Part shown: positions 1-8,312 of the stretch, piece after piece
Layout of the letters: every line of letters begins with the position of its first letter
Position numbering within the stretch: the first letter of the stretch is position 1
Source of the DNA: Methanocella arvoryzae MRE50
Lineage (GTDB): Archaea > Halobacteriota > Methanocellia > Methanocellales > Methanocellaceae
Direction of reading: 5' to 3'
NCBI RefSeq assembly: GCF_000063445.1
Contig: NC_009464.1
Coordinates: 1,798,001 to 1,862,000, forward strand
Length of the DNA: 64,000 nucleotides
Position numbers and translations under genes: made by a program
Notes under the pieces: generated by a model
Told to the model about the DNA's origin: nothing
The model's input: the letters and a program-made list of their open reading frames with translations, nothing else
The model's database searches: none

Positions 1-1491
1 AACGACATTCTCAGAGGATATTTCATCAAGGAGTCGCTCAAGAGCATGGGCGTCAGGACGAGGCATGTCCACACCAGCGACGACCGTGATCCATTGAGAA
101 AGATCCCGGAGAGGATGCCCGACCGTGAGGGCAACTGGAAAATTCTGACGGAACAAGAGCTGAAAGAGCTGAACAAGTACGTCGGCCTCCCCTATGTGCA
201 TGTCCCCGACCCGTTCGGGTGCTGCAAGTCCTGGGCAGAGCACTTCAACAACGTGTGGCTCGACGGCGTCAGGTCCCTTGGAGTGGAAGTAGAGGACTAC
301 AGCAATCACGCCCTGTATAACGAGGGCAAGTTCGAGGCTCCGACGAGGACGATCCTCTCGGACATTCCCCTGGCGAGGGAAGTCATCTCAAAATACCAGA
401 AGAACACCCCCGAGGACTACATTCCCTTTAACCCGATATGCGAGAACTGCGGCCGTATCACGGCAAAGGCAGTCTCCGTCGACCTCGATAACTGGACCGT
501 GGACTACGTCTGCGAAAGCAAGTCGCTTGCGGGCGAGTTCGAGGTGCCGGGCTGCGGCCACAAGGGCACTACCTCTCTGAACAACGGCAAGCTGCCGTGG
601 CGGTTTGAATGGCCTTCCCAGTGGCAGATCTTCGACGTCAAGATGGAGCCCTTCGGCAAGGACCACTACGAAGGCTCGTGGCCATCCGGTCAGGAAATAT
701 CAAAGGTCATCCTCAAGAGGCAGCCGCCCGTGTATTCAGTATACGAGTTCTTCCTCGTGAACTCGGCCAAGATGTCCACAAGGCACGGCAACGTCTACAT
801 TACCCAGGACATGAACAAAATCATGGAGCCCGAGGCCTTCCTGTACTTCTACTCGCTCAACCCCATGAAGCAGAAGAACCTCGAAGTCAAGAACATCAAC
901 TTCCTCGTGGACGGCTTCGACCGGTTCGAGCGTTTATACTATAACGAAGTGGAAGCGGCTGACGCCGAGGAAAAGGAACTGGCCGATCGTGTGTACCCCA
1001 TGCTTCCGATCGAGAAGCGCCGCAAAATCAGGATACCGTACACCTTCGCCGCCATGGTCAGCGTCTCCAAGAACGAGGAGCACATCCTCCGCACCCTGAA
1101 GAAGACCGGCCACCTGCCCGCCGACGCCACGAAGGAACAGGAGCAGGACGCCCTCACCCGGGTCAAGCTCGCCGGCTACTGGGCCCGCAACTTCGGCCCC
1201 GAGGAGTACAACATCTCCATCAAGGAGGACCTGGAGATTCCGGCCGACATCACCGACGCCGAGAAGGACGCCCTGAGGGAGATGGCCGACTACATCGAGG
1301 CAAGGCACACTGAGGAAGAGACCCAGTACGAGATCTTCGAGATGGCCAAGCGCAGGGACATCAAACCCGCCAGGCTCTTCAAGACCGCGTACACACTGCT
1401 GCTCGGCAAGCCCAGAGGCCCGAAACTCGGGCCGTTCGTGCTGGCGCTGGATACCGAATTCGTGACGAAGAGGCTCAGGCTCGAGGCCTGA
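1..1491 (+). CDS. lysS: Class I lysyl-tRNA synthetase (5' end outside window)
   Basis: Charges tRNA-Lys with lysine in the cytoplasm. This is the class I form typical of many archaea. The reading frame is open from base 1, so the gene starts upstream and the Rossmann-fold HIGH region is not visible. The KMSKS-loop equivalent reads KMSTRHGN (about 772-795). The rest matches the C-terminal helical half of the class I family, ending FVTKRLRLEA. The last 335 bases are repeated in diverged form at 4427-4762, after an AT-rich insertion. This upstream copy is continuous with the catalytic part, so it is the functional one. Family assignment is firm. Confidence 0.95.
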   Translation, partial: NDILRGYFIKESLKSMGVRTRHVHTSDDRDPLRKIPERMPDREGNWKILTEQELKELNKYVGLPYVHVPDPFGCCKSWAEHFNNVWLDGVRSLGVEVEDYSNHALYNEGKFEAPTRTILSDIPLAREVISKYQKNTPEDYIPFNPICENCGRITAKAVSVDLDNWTVDYVCESKSLAGEFEVPGCGHKGTTSLNNGKLPWRFEWPSQWQIFDVKMEPFGKDHYEGSWPSGQEISKVILKRQPPVYSVYEFFLVNSAKMSTRHGNVYITQDMNKIMEPEAFLYFYSLNPMKQKNLEVKNINFLVDGFDRFERLYYNEVEAADAEEKELADRVYPMLPIEKRRKIRIPYTFAAMVSVSKNEEHILRTLKKTGHLPADATKEQEQDALTRVKLAGYWARNFGPEEYNISIKEDLEIPADITDAEKDALREMADYIEARHTEEETQYEIFEMAKRRDIKPARLFKTAYTLLLGKPRGPKLGPFVLALDTEFVTKRLRLEA

Positions 1492-1528
1492 GCATTTTAA
1501 CTTTTTATAAGAACAGTTTTGCCGAATC

Positions 1529-2296
1529 TTACCCTGTAGAGTCTGCGGAAATATTATCGATCGATGGCAAACCATAGGTCCCATTGACAGGTGTAAAGTG
1601 TCCGATACCTACCGGATGAATATATTTTACCAACGGGTCTTTCGATGCTCGGTCGATGAAGTCGGTTTGATTATTAGTTTCATACTCAATGGATTGTAAA
1701 TGCAAATTTTCCTCTGTCAGGCGGTATACCTTTCCGTCATATTTATCTCCGAATCTTTCCAGAGAACCAGGAAGTTTCCAGAATCCGATCGTTACAATAT
1801 TATGATCGTATTCAACCCCCTTCTCATCGAGGTCTGCGGGGTACACAATTTCAGGTTTTCCAGCTGATAAATTGGAAAGTTCATTCATCGAAGGCAAGCC
1901 AACTGTCACGTTTGCTGGGACTAAATGCCCTATGTAAACAGGGTTAATATACCTGACACGAGGGTCTTTTGATGCCCTTTCTATAAAGTCGGTCTGGTTT
2001 TCTGTTTCATATACTATACATTGGGACTGCATATTCCACTCTGTTAGGCGAATCGGCATTCCGCCATTCTTTTTCCCGAATCCTTGGATTGAGCCAGGAA
2101 GTTTCCAGAAAACGACAGATACATTGTTATGATCGTATTCAATTCCTTTCACATCAAGGTCTTTAGGGTACACAATTTCTGGTTTGCTATAGCTATAAAA
2201 ACGATCTGTAATTATTTCATAGGTCAAGGTTAATGTTAGCGATAGTACTATTATCAGTATTATTGATAAAAAATATTTTTGTAATAATTCTTTCAT
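1529..2296 (-). CDS. Membrane-anchored tandem subtilase-prodomain protein
   Basis: Unrecognised as a named family. The first ATG (2296) is chosen because a GGTGA Shine-Dalgarno lies four bases upstream; an in-frame ATG ten codons earlier lacks this. A hydrophobic segment (about residues 8-27) acts as signal anchor. Two repeats of about 90 residues follow, each starting KPEIVYP and containing FWKLPGS, then a pattern ending ASKDP.V.YI.P.. The same block forms the N-terminal prodomain of the subtilase just upstream. Subtilase prodomains fold their protease and also inhibit it, so this could be an inhibitor or folding helper acting in trans (inference). It lies 30 bases after the protease stop, so co-transcription is likely. 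Confidence 0.7.
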   Translation of the reverse strand: MKELLQKYFLSIILIIVLSLTLTLTYEIITDRFYSYSKPEIVYPKDLDVKGIEYDHNNVSVVFWKLPGSIQGFGKKNGGMPIRLTEWNMQSQCIVYETENQTDFIERASKDPRVRYINPVYIGHLVPANVTVGLPSMNELSNLSAGKPEIVYPADLDEKGVEYDHNIVTIGFWKLPGSLERFGDKYDGKVYRLTEENLHLQSIEYETNNQTDFIDRASKDPLVKYIHPVGIGHFTPVNGTYGLPSIDNISADSTG

Positions 2297-2325
2297 TTTA
2301 TCACCAAAAAATAAAAAATAGAGCA

Positions 2326-4218
2326 TTAATATATTAAGCTTAATGCTCTATATTCCCCTCCTCCTGTTTGCGCATATATCATGTTGTTCAACGTGCCTCC
2401 CCACGATGAAGTTAACGCAATTTCCTGCGCATCTATGCTTTGGCCTGTTGCATCATAGCTTGTCGTAGACACTGGTGCATTCCATCTCAGGTACAAGTTA
2501 AAGTTACTTCCATCGGGGCCTGAATTGAATGTATAACATCTTCCTTCACCATTGTTTTGGAATGTTGCGGAGTTTGTACCACCTGCGGAAATAATTCCAC
2601 CGCTTGTTGATACATACGATGGATTACCATTCATTATATATAACTTGAAATTGCCGCTACCACTATATGATATTACCATCACATACAGTGTTCCTGACCC
2701 TTTGATCGTCAAGCGTTCAAGGGAATCCACGGAATCTGACTTAGCATCATAGCTGCTTGTCGTAGGCAACGAATTCCACTTAGCATAGATGTCGAAATCC
2801 GCATTTTCATTTCCGACCATAACTACAGTTGTATACGAATCGACAGGTACGCTGTAGGTACACCAACCATAATAATTCGGCGCAGGTAGGCTACCAGATC
2901 CTCCGAATCCTATCGTCCCGGTCGTAACTGCAGAATATGCGTTGACTTTACCGTAGCCATACTCATTATCAAATCCACTTGGACCTAAATCAATAGCGGT
3001 TCTTCTAAGTACATCTCCAACCTTCCAACTGCTGTACGAAGGGTTCTGTGATACCACTAAAGCGGCAACACCTGAAACCAGAGCAGCGGCAGGAGAGGTG
3101 TCGCTGGCTGTTCCATATTGTGTTTGTGGTGTTGATCCAATTTGTGTACAGGCTATTTGTACACCAGGGGCCACGACATCAACATGGGGGCCATAATTTG
3201 AGATTCCCATACGGTTGTTACTATTATCAATTGCTCCAACAGCGATTACATTTCCATATCCTGCCGGATATTTTATTATAATACTATTGGCTTGTGGGTA
3301 TGTGTTTCCAGTAGAGGCAACTAAAACGCACCCTGCACCATAGGCATTATCAATTGCTTGCCGAAGGTTTGGATCATCGCCGTCTATCTCAAAACTCATG
3401 CTTATTACTCTTGCACCATGGCTTGCTGCATACTCTACTCCCTGTCTTGCATAGATCGAATCGGTACTTCCAGCGCTATCCATAATCTTAACTGGTAGTA
3501 TCCTCGATTGGGATACACCTGCAATACCTACCCCATTATCTATTGTGGCAGCGATGATACCGGACATCATTGTGCCATGCCCATTATCATCATTCGTGTT
3601 AGCATTATTACTAATAAAATTATAACCACTCAATATACGTCCAGTTAAGTCGGGGTGGCCGCTCCAAACACCGGTATCAAGAACGGCTACTATGATATTA
3701 CTATCACCTTTCTGATAGTTCCATGCATCCGGAACATAAATTGAATTTAAATAGTTCTGATTGCCACTTGTGAAACCGGGATCATTTGGCGAGTAACCAT
3801 CAATATGTCCAGTTATAGCAGGGCAGATATTGCTTACATATGGATCGCTTGATGCTTTGTTAATGAAATTGTCTATATTATCAGTTTCATAGACAATTGA
3901 TTGCAATTTTAGATCTCCATCGGTAGGTTGAACTAGTTTGCCTCCGTATTTTTTCCCAAATTCATCCAGGGATGCTGGAAGCTTCCAAAAACCGACTGTT
4001 ACTCTATCCGATTTATAACCAATACCCTTCTTTTTTAACTCTTCAGGATAGGTTATTTCGGGCTTAGTCTGGATAGTACGCGTTTTATTGAGGAACATGT
4101 AGGTGTCTTTCTTCACCGATTCTACCCTGGAATTATTTGCCATTTTCGCAATCGCATCGGTCGTTTTTATACTTGTTTCCCCGACAGTAAAATCTGTCGA
4201 TGTCTCAAAAGGAGGCAA
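2326..4218 (-). CDS. Subtilisin-like serine protease (S8), probably 5'-truncated
   Basis: Secreted-type endopeptidase of family S8. The triad is visible: Asp in VAVLDTGVW (about residue 180), His in NGHGTMMSG (about 213) and Ser in DTSPAAALVSG (about 373); the usual GTSMATP around Ser is altered. A fervidolysin-like prodomain precedes it (about 55-140). Two pre-peptidase C-terminal (PPC)-like beta domains follow. The only start available is TTG at 4218; the frame closes at a TAG just upstream and no signal peptide is present. Residues 15-45 look like the tail of another prodomain, so the true N-terminus was probably lost at the nearby lysS-duplication junction. Low GC and an adjacent partner gene suggest transfer. 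Confidence 0.85.
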   Translation of the reverse strand: MPPFETSTDFTVGETSIKTTDAIAKMANNSRVESVKKDTYMFLNKTRTIQTKPEITYPEELKKKGIGYKSDRVTVGFWKLPASLDEFGKKYGGKLVQPTDGDLKLQSIVYETDNIDNFINKASSDPYVSNICPAITGHIDGYSPNDPGFTSGNQNYLNSIYVPDAWNYQKGDSNIIVAVLDTGVWSGHPDLTGRILSGYNFISNNANTNDDNGHGTMMSGIIAATIDNGVGIAGVSQSRILPVKIMDSAGSTDSIYARQGVEYAASHGARVISMSFEIDGDDPNLRQAIDNAYGAGCVLVASTGNTYPQANSIIIKYPAGYGNVIAVGAIDNSNNRMGISNYGPHVDVVAPGVQIACTQIGSTPQTQYGTASDTSPAAALVSGVAALVVSQNPSYSSWKVGDVLRRTAIDLGPSGFDNEYGYGKVNAYSAVTTGTIGFGGSGSLPAPNYYGWCTYSVPVDSYTTVVMVGNENADFDIYAKWNSLPTTSSYDAKSDSVDSLERLTIKGSGTLYVMVISYSGSGNFKLYIMNGNPSYVSTSGGIISAGGTNSATFQNNGEGRCYTFNSGPDGSNFNLYLRWNAPVSTTSYDATGQSIDAQEIALTSSWGGTLNNMIYAQTGGGEYRALSLIY

Positions 4219-4426
4219 AATAGAGGTAAACTATATTTGATCATGAGTCTACCTAATTTTGCCTTTTGGCGATGGCGGCCCGGCATGTTGTTCCAGAACG
4301 TCGCCGGGTTTCCATCTACGTCTCATCTTGCAAGCGGTTGTACTACTTAATTATTTATTAATTTTTCGTCATAGATATTTATTCGATATATTTATCAAAC
4401 AAAAAAATGAAATTTATTTCATATTT

Positions 4427-4765
4427 ATGAGGGTCAGCCTCGCCGGCTTCTGGGCTCACCACTACGGCCCGGACGAGTATAACATCTCCATCAAGGACAA
4501 CCTGGAGATTCCCGCGGACATCACTGGGGCGGAGAAGGACGCGTTGAAGGAATTGGCCGATTACATCGAGGCGAAGCACACCGAGGAGGAGACGCAGTAC
4601 GAGATCTTCGAGATGGCCAAGCGCAGGGAGATCAAGCCCGCCAAGCTGTTCAAGACCGCGTACACACTGCTGCTCGGCAAGCCCAGAGGCCCGAAACTCG
4701 GGCCGTTCGTGCTGGCGCTGGACACAGAGTTCGTGACCAGGAGGCTCAGGCTCGAAGCCTGAGGC
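4427..4765 (+). pseudogene. Duplicated 3' end of lysS
   Basis: Open frame of 111 codons from an ATG at 4427 that matches only the C-terminal ~110 residues of the lysyl-tRNA synthetase ending at 1491, with about 15 mostly conservative changes. Similarity begins abruptly near RV.LAG and runs to the stop; the stretch corresponding to 1381-1450 is almost identical in DNA. It has no catalytic part and cannot be a synthetase. It marks one border of the protease cassette and is either the displaced native gene end or an end carried in by the imported DNA. Confidence 0.8.
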
Positions 4766-4812
4766 TCAACGTTATTGATAGTGTGCTCGGCGCCAGGACG
4801 CCTTGTTCTTAG

Positions 4813-4891
4813 TTCGCAAAGGCGCTAAGGCGCTAAGACGCCACGATCATCAAAAAATCTTTGCGTCCTTGCGTCTTAGCGTCTTTGCGAT
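4813..4891. repeat. Imperfect inverted repeat, GCGCTAAGGCG type
   Basis: Arms of about 28 bases built from CGCAAAGGCGCTAAGGCG and its complement GCGTCTTAGCGTCTTTGCG face each other across a short spacer. The arms are internally repetitive. This looks like a dispersed palindromic repeat rather than a gene; it fills the gap between the lysS remnant and the next operon. Confidence 0.6.
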
Positions 4892-4995
4892 TTAAAACCG
4901 AGGCCTCCCGGGGCCGAGCACATCGAGCTTTTTCTTCACAATGGACATAATACAACGTTAGTTTTTTAGACTAGCACACGAATGATTGACCAATC

Positions 4996-5508
4996 ATGAT
5001 CCTCGATTATTTTGGGAAACCCGAAATCTCGAAAACTGCTTTTGTCGCTGAGACCGCCGTGCTGATCGGTAACGTCCACGTGGAGGACGAGGCTAGCGTG
5101 TGGTACGGCGCTGTGCTCCGGGGAGACAAGGGGAAGATCGCTGTCGCCCGGAAAGCGAATGTACAGGATAACTCTGTGGTGCACTCCGGGCCAGGGGAGG
5201 ACGTCTTCATCGGCGAGGGCACGACGATCGGCCATGGGGCGATTATCCACGGGTGTACGATTGGGAAGTATGCGCTGATCGGCATGGGCGCTATAGTGCT
5301 GAGCAAAGCGGAGATCGGCGACCACTGCATCATCGGCGCCGGCGCCGTCGTCAAAGAGGGCGACAAAATCCCCGCAGGCTCGCTCGTCGTGGGCGTCCCG
5401 GCGAAGGTAGTCAAGCAGCTTTCCCCCGAGCAGATGAAGTACCCCGAGGGCAACTGCGAAGAGTACGTTGAGCTTTCCAGGAAGTACCTGGAAGCGATGC
5501 GGAGATGA
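4996..5508 (+). CDS. Gamma-carbonic anhydrase-like hexapeptide-repeat protein
   Basis: Left-handed beta-helix protein of 170 residues in the gamma-carbonic anhydrase/PaaY/CaiE group. Hexapeptide turns run from about residue 10 to 140. The three zinc-ligand histidines of the family are present in VVHS and GHGAIIHGC. Such proteins hydrate CO2 or serve as related metalloenzymes; which applies cannot be decided here. It lacks the acidic-loop extension of the Cam prototype, so it is the shorter Cam-H/YrdA-like form. First gene of an apparent three-gene operon; the coaD start lies four bases after its stop. Confidence 0.88.
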   Translation: MILDYFGKPEISKTAFVAETAVLIGNVHVEDEASVWYGAVLRGDKGKIAVARKANVQDNSVVHSGPGEDVFIGEGTTIGHGAIIHGCTIGKYALIGMGAIVLSKAEIGDHCIIGAGAVVKEGDKIPAGSLVVGVPAKVVKQLSPEQMKYPEGNCEEYVELSRKYLEAMRR

Positions 5509-5512
5509 GTAA

Positions 5513-5983
5513 GTGGTGAAGATCGCGGTCGGCGGCACTTTTCAGCCGCTGCACGACGGGCACAAGCTGCTGCTGCGCACAGCATATAACCTCGGCGCCG
5601 ACGTGGACATCGGCCTCACCTCCGACGACATGGCGACCGGCAAGCGGACCCGAGACGTGGAGACGTACGGTGAAAGAGAAAAGGCGGTCCGGGACTGGGT
5701 CAAAAAAGAGTTCGGCATCGAGCCCCACATCATGAAGATCGACGATCCCTACGGGAAGACGCTGGTCCAGGACTACGATTACATAGTGGTATCACCCGAG
5801 ACGTATCCGACGGCCGTGAAGATCAACCAGATTCGCAAAGAAAAGGGCATGAAGCCGATCAAGGTCGTGAGGGTGGAGTACGTCCTCGCCGAGGACGGCA
5901 GGCCCATTTCCTCCACACGGATCGTAGAGGGCGAGATCGACTCCCACGGCAACCTGCTGGCCAGAAAGGAAGGAGATTACTGA
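5513..5983 (+). CDS. coaD: Phosphopantetheine adenylyltransferase, archaeal type
   Basis: Transfers AMP from ATP to 4'-phosphopantetheine, giving dephospho-CoA. A nucleotidyltransferase fold is shown by GGTFQPLHDGHK near the N-terminus (the HxGH motif) and by ISSTRIVEGEID near the C-terminus, as in the archaeal/eukaryotic PPAT family. The start is GTG at 5513 (a second GTG follows at once), with GGAG at 5501-5504 as ribosome site inside the end of the upstream gene. Its stop overlaps the ATG of the next gene as TGATG, so translation is coupled. Confidence 0.93.
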   Translation: MVKIAVGGTFQPLHDGHKLLLRTAYNLGADVDIGLTSDDMATGKRTRDVETYGEREKAVRDWVKKEFGIEPHIMKIDDPYGKTLVQDYDYIVVSPETYPTAVKINQIRKEKGMKPIKVVRVEYVLAEDGRPISSTRIVEGEIDSHGNLLARKEGDY

Positions 5984-6507
5984 TGAAGGTGGCAGTTGGC
6001 ACCGTGAACCCGGTCAAGGTCAACGCGGTCAAAAACGTGTTCGGCAAGCTGTTTGACAACGTAGAGGTCGAAGGCCGCAAGGTCGGCTCGGGCGTGCCCG
6101 ACCAGCCCTTCGGATCCGAGACCATCAAGGGCGCCATCAACCGCGCCAAAAACGCTTACAGAACAGGAGATTACGACTACGGCGTCGGCATCGAGGCCGG
6201 CCTGACCGACGTGGAAGGCTACGTGTTAGACATCCAGTTCTGCGCCGTCTTCGACGGCCTGGACTGCACGACAGGCTGCGGCAGCGGCTTCCAGTACCCG
6301 CCCACAGTCCTCGCCGAAGTGCTCACCGGCAGAGAAGTCGGCGACGTCATGAGCGAACTCACGGGCATTGAGAATTTAGGACAGAAGATGGGCGCTATTG
6401 GTTATTTATCCCGTGGTATGCTGGATCGTACTCAGTTAACAGAGCAGAGCGTCCTCATGGCCATGATACCCCGGCTCAATCCAAAGCTGTACAGGCAGAT
6501 AGACTAA
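5983..6507 (+). CDS. Inosine/xanthosine triphosphatase, DUF84 (YjjX-like)
   Basis: Cleans the nucleotide pool by hydrolysing non-canonical purine triphosphates such as ITP and XTP. At 174 residues it has family length. It begins MKVAVGTVNPVK, the nucleotide-binding start of the DUF84/YjjX family, and contains GVGIEAGL and LSRGMLDR further on. The ATG overlaps the coaD stop codon (TGATG). Last gene of the operon; downstream is repeat DNA and then a gene on the opposite strand. Confidence 0.9.
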   Translation: MKVAVGTVNPVKVNAVKNVFGKLFDNVEVEGRKVGSGVPDQPFGSETIKGAINRAKNAYRTGDYDYGVGIEAGLTDVEGYVLDIQFCAVFDGLDCTTGCGSGFQYPPTVLAEVLTGREVGDVMSELTGIENLGQKMGAIGYLSRGMLDRTQLTEQSVLMAMIPRLNPKLYRQID

Positions 6508-6560
6508 AAACACCTTTTTATCCATTGCCTCAGACTAACCACCACGGCATGAGGCTGTTT

Positions 6561-6780
6561 TACCACAGAGGCACAGAGACGCACAGAGGTTCACGGAGTA
6601 CTGGTTTTACCACAGAGGCACAGAGATTCACAGAGACGCACAAAGGCTTACTAAATTATTAGAGATTATCAATCCAGATCATAAAAAAACTCTGTGTTTC
6701 TCTGTGCCTCTGTGGTTAACCGCTCTCTGTGTTTCTCTGTGCCTCTGTGGTGAATAGTACTCTGTATGTCTCGGTGGTGA
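6561..6780. repeat. ACCACAGAGGCACAGAG repeat cluster
   Basis: About 220 bases made of variants of ACCACAGAGGCACAGAG in forward orientation (6561-6650) followed by the complement CTCTGTGCCTCTGTGGT (6690-6755). The two blocks form a large imperfect palindrome between convergent genes. No open frame of interest is present. Similar motifs are scattered in many prokaryotic genomes; function unknown. Confidence 0.75.
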
Positions 6781-6790
6781 AATCGATATC

Positions 6791-7393
6791 TTATATGTCG
6801 CCAGGCGCTCGTTTAGACACACACGGGCTGTTTTTGTCATAGAACCGCCACGGCCGTAGCGCATCTTCGCCGGCGTAGTCGACGCCGATTCTCGGGCAGG
6901 CGACGATCTTCTTCACTGCCGGCCCGTCCTCGACGTACAGCTCGCCTGAAGCGCAGACGTCGGCGCCGTTTAGGGCTCTGGTAATGCTCATGGCGCCGCA
7001 CAGCTTGCCGGGCCCGGAGGCGATCTCATGGTGCTTTCTGGCCTTCGGGCGGAGGGAGGACATGATCTCCTCCCCCTCGATCGGCTCGCCTGCCCTGATG
7101 AGGACTGCGGCGGGGTAGCCGTCTTTCTCCGTTACGAGATTGAGGCAGTTGTACATGCCATAGATGAGGTAGACGTAAGCGTGGCCGGGCTGGCCGAACA
7201 TTACCCGGTTACGGGCTGTCATGCCCTTGCTGGCGTGGCAGGCTTTGTCGTTTTCACCGATATATGCCTCGGTCTCGACGATTCTCAGGGCGACTCTGCC
7301 AGCAGGGAGTTGCCGGACGAGGGTTTTGCCGAGCAGGTCTCTGGCTACCTCGAGCGTGGGCCGATCGTAGAAATCTCGGGGCAGTACTGGCAT
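6791..7393 (-). CDS. DNA-3-methyladenine glycosylase, AAG/MPG family
   Basis: Removes alkylated and deaminated purines from DNA as the first step of base excision repair. The 200-residue protein has the AAG signature: the active-site glutamate in IVETEAYIG, the tyrosine-rich AYVYLIYGMYN segment, and GPGKLCGAM. Length and order match the family. The ATG at 7393 begins MPVLPRDFY, close to the usual start. It stands alone, facing the coaD operon across a repeat cluster. Confidence 0.93.
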   Translation of the reverse strand: MPVLPRDFYDRPTLEVARDLLGKTLVRQLPAGRVALRIVETEAYIGENDKACHASKGMTARNRVMFGQPGHAYVYLIYGMYNCLNLVTEKDGYPAAVLIRAGEPIEGEEIMSSLRPKARKHHEIASGPGKLCGAMSITRALNGADVCASGELYVEDGPAVKKIVACPRIGVDYAGEDALRPWRFYDKNSPCVSKRAPGDI

Positions 7394-7442
7394 ATGCCTT
7401 TTAGTGGGACAGGAGAATACAAATAGCTTTGGTGGGCCGTTC

Positions 7443-7700
7443 TCAGGGCCTGCCGGCGATCTTCTCTACCAGGTCACCGAACTCTTCTTTCACTCTGAAG
7501 CCCCTGCTCTCAGGCTCCCTGATGATCAGTCCTCTGTCAGTAAGCTCTTTGGTGCACCGGCTGGCGATGCTCTCTGGATGTCCAGCTCGGTCGAAATCTC
7601 GCCATTGGAAGCCCCCGGTTTCCTGTGGAGAAAGCACAGAATTTCGCTTGTGAATCCTTCTCCGCGAGTGTTGCAGCGACGGATATCACCCTCCCCGACC
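7443..7700 (-). pseudogene. Frameshifted winged-helix regulator fragment
   Basis: Two adjacent reading frames together give one helix-turn-helix domain. The upstream frame (about 7580-7700) reads GFTSEILCFLHRKPGASNG followed by EISTELDIQ. The downstream frame (7443 to about 7575) continues ESIASRCTKELTDRGLI and ends VKEEFGDLVEKIAGR. The join needs a frameshift near 7575. No convincing start codon is seen. It is a relic or a sequencing error in a small regulator gene; confidence is limited because only about 80 residues are recognisable. Confidence 0.4.
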
Positions 7701-7950
7701 TCCTTACCTCCTTAAACCTCCCTTTTTTAAACCCTCCCCGACCTCCGTGTATCTCCTTTAACCTGCCTCCTTTCCTCCTGAACCTCCTTGGTCCTCTGCA
7801 TTTTGCTGGTGCAGGCCATCCCCGGCATATACCCGAGTAAAGGGAGGCACTGGAGGATAGGAGGCAGGTCAGGGAGGTCATCGAGGTTAAAGGAGGGTTT
7901 TAAAGAAGGAGGTCAGGGAGGTACAGATGTCAGGGAGGGCTGGATAATAG
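7685..7950. repeat. CCTCC-rich / GGAGG-rich inverted tract
   Basis: A strand-biased tract of CCTCC, ACCTCC and CCCTCCCCGACCTCC units (7685-7795) is followed by the opposite bias, GGAGGTC and GGGAGGTC units (7840-7945), forming a loose giant hairpin. A related tract lies at 54415-54525. No protein is supported here. Confidence 0.6.
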
Positions 7951-8027
7951 TGATGGGAGAATAGAGTGTAGAGACAGTCTTTTTCGGGGAGGCACGGGCG
8001 ATATCTGGCAGCATGCAAGCACCGCAA

Positions 8028-8037
8028 CATATTTATC
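8028..8037 (+). promoter_or_regulatory. TATA-like promoter element of tRNA-Pro
   Basis: An AT-rich box, TATTTATC, lies about 32 bases before the mature tRNA 5' end, in otherwise GC-richer DNA. Spacing suits an archaeal TATA box with a very short leader. Confidence 0.5.
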
Positions 8038-8068
8038 TTCCCGGCGCGACTACGATTCAGTCAAAGAC

Positions 8069-8143
8069 GGGACAATGGGGTAGCTTGGTCCATCCTCGAG
8101 CGTTTGGGACGCTTGGACCCCAGTTCAAATCTGGGTTGTCCCA
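8069..8143 (+). tRNA. tRNA-Pro (UGG anticodon)
   Basis: A full cloverleaf can be drawn. The acceptor stem GGGACAA pairs with TTGTCCC. The anticodon arm GAGCG-TTTGGGA-CGCTT places TGG at 8105-8107. The T arm is CCCAG-TTCAAAT-CTGGG. The discriminator base is A at 8143, and no CCA is encoded. Length is 75 bases with no intron. Confidence 0.93.
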
Positions 8144-8149
8144 TAAAAA

Positions 8150-8180
8150 ATTTGGGGGATATAAATCCCCTTCTTTTTAT
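8150..8180 (+). terminator. Terminator after tRNA-Pro
   Basis: A short hairpin, TGGGGGAT...ATCCCC, is followed by TTCTTTTTAT just after the tRNA gene. This is consistent with oligo-T termination in archaea. Confidence 0.5.
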
Positions 8181-8312
8181 GTCATATAATTCTGAGCTAT
8201 TAAAAATAAGTCAGTTTAAGCAGCGAGCAGCATAACTACGAATCTGGCTCCCATAGTGCAGTCGCCGGACGCCCGGTCTAATCATTTTTTACTCTCACTC
8301 TCTCGGATGACG

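Noticed and set aside
4259-4762. Longer 167-codon version of the lysS remnant
   Set aside because: Similarity to lysS starts only at about 4430; the first 56 codons run through unrelated junction DNA.
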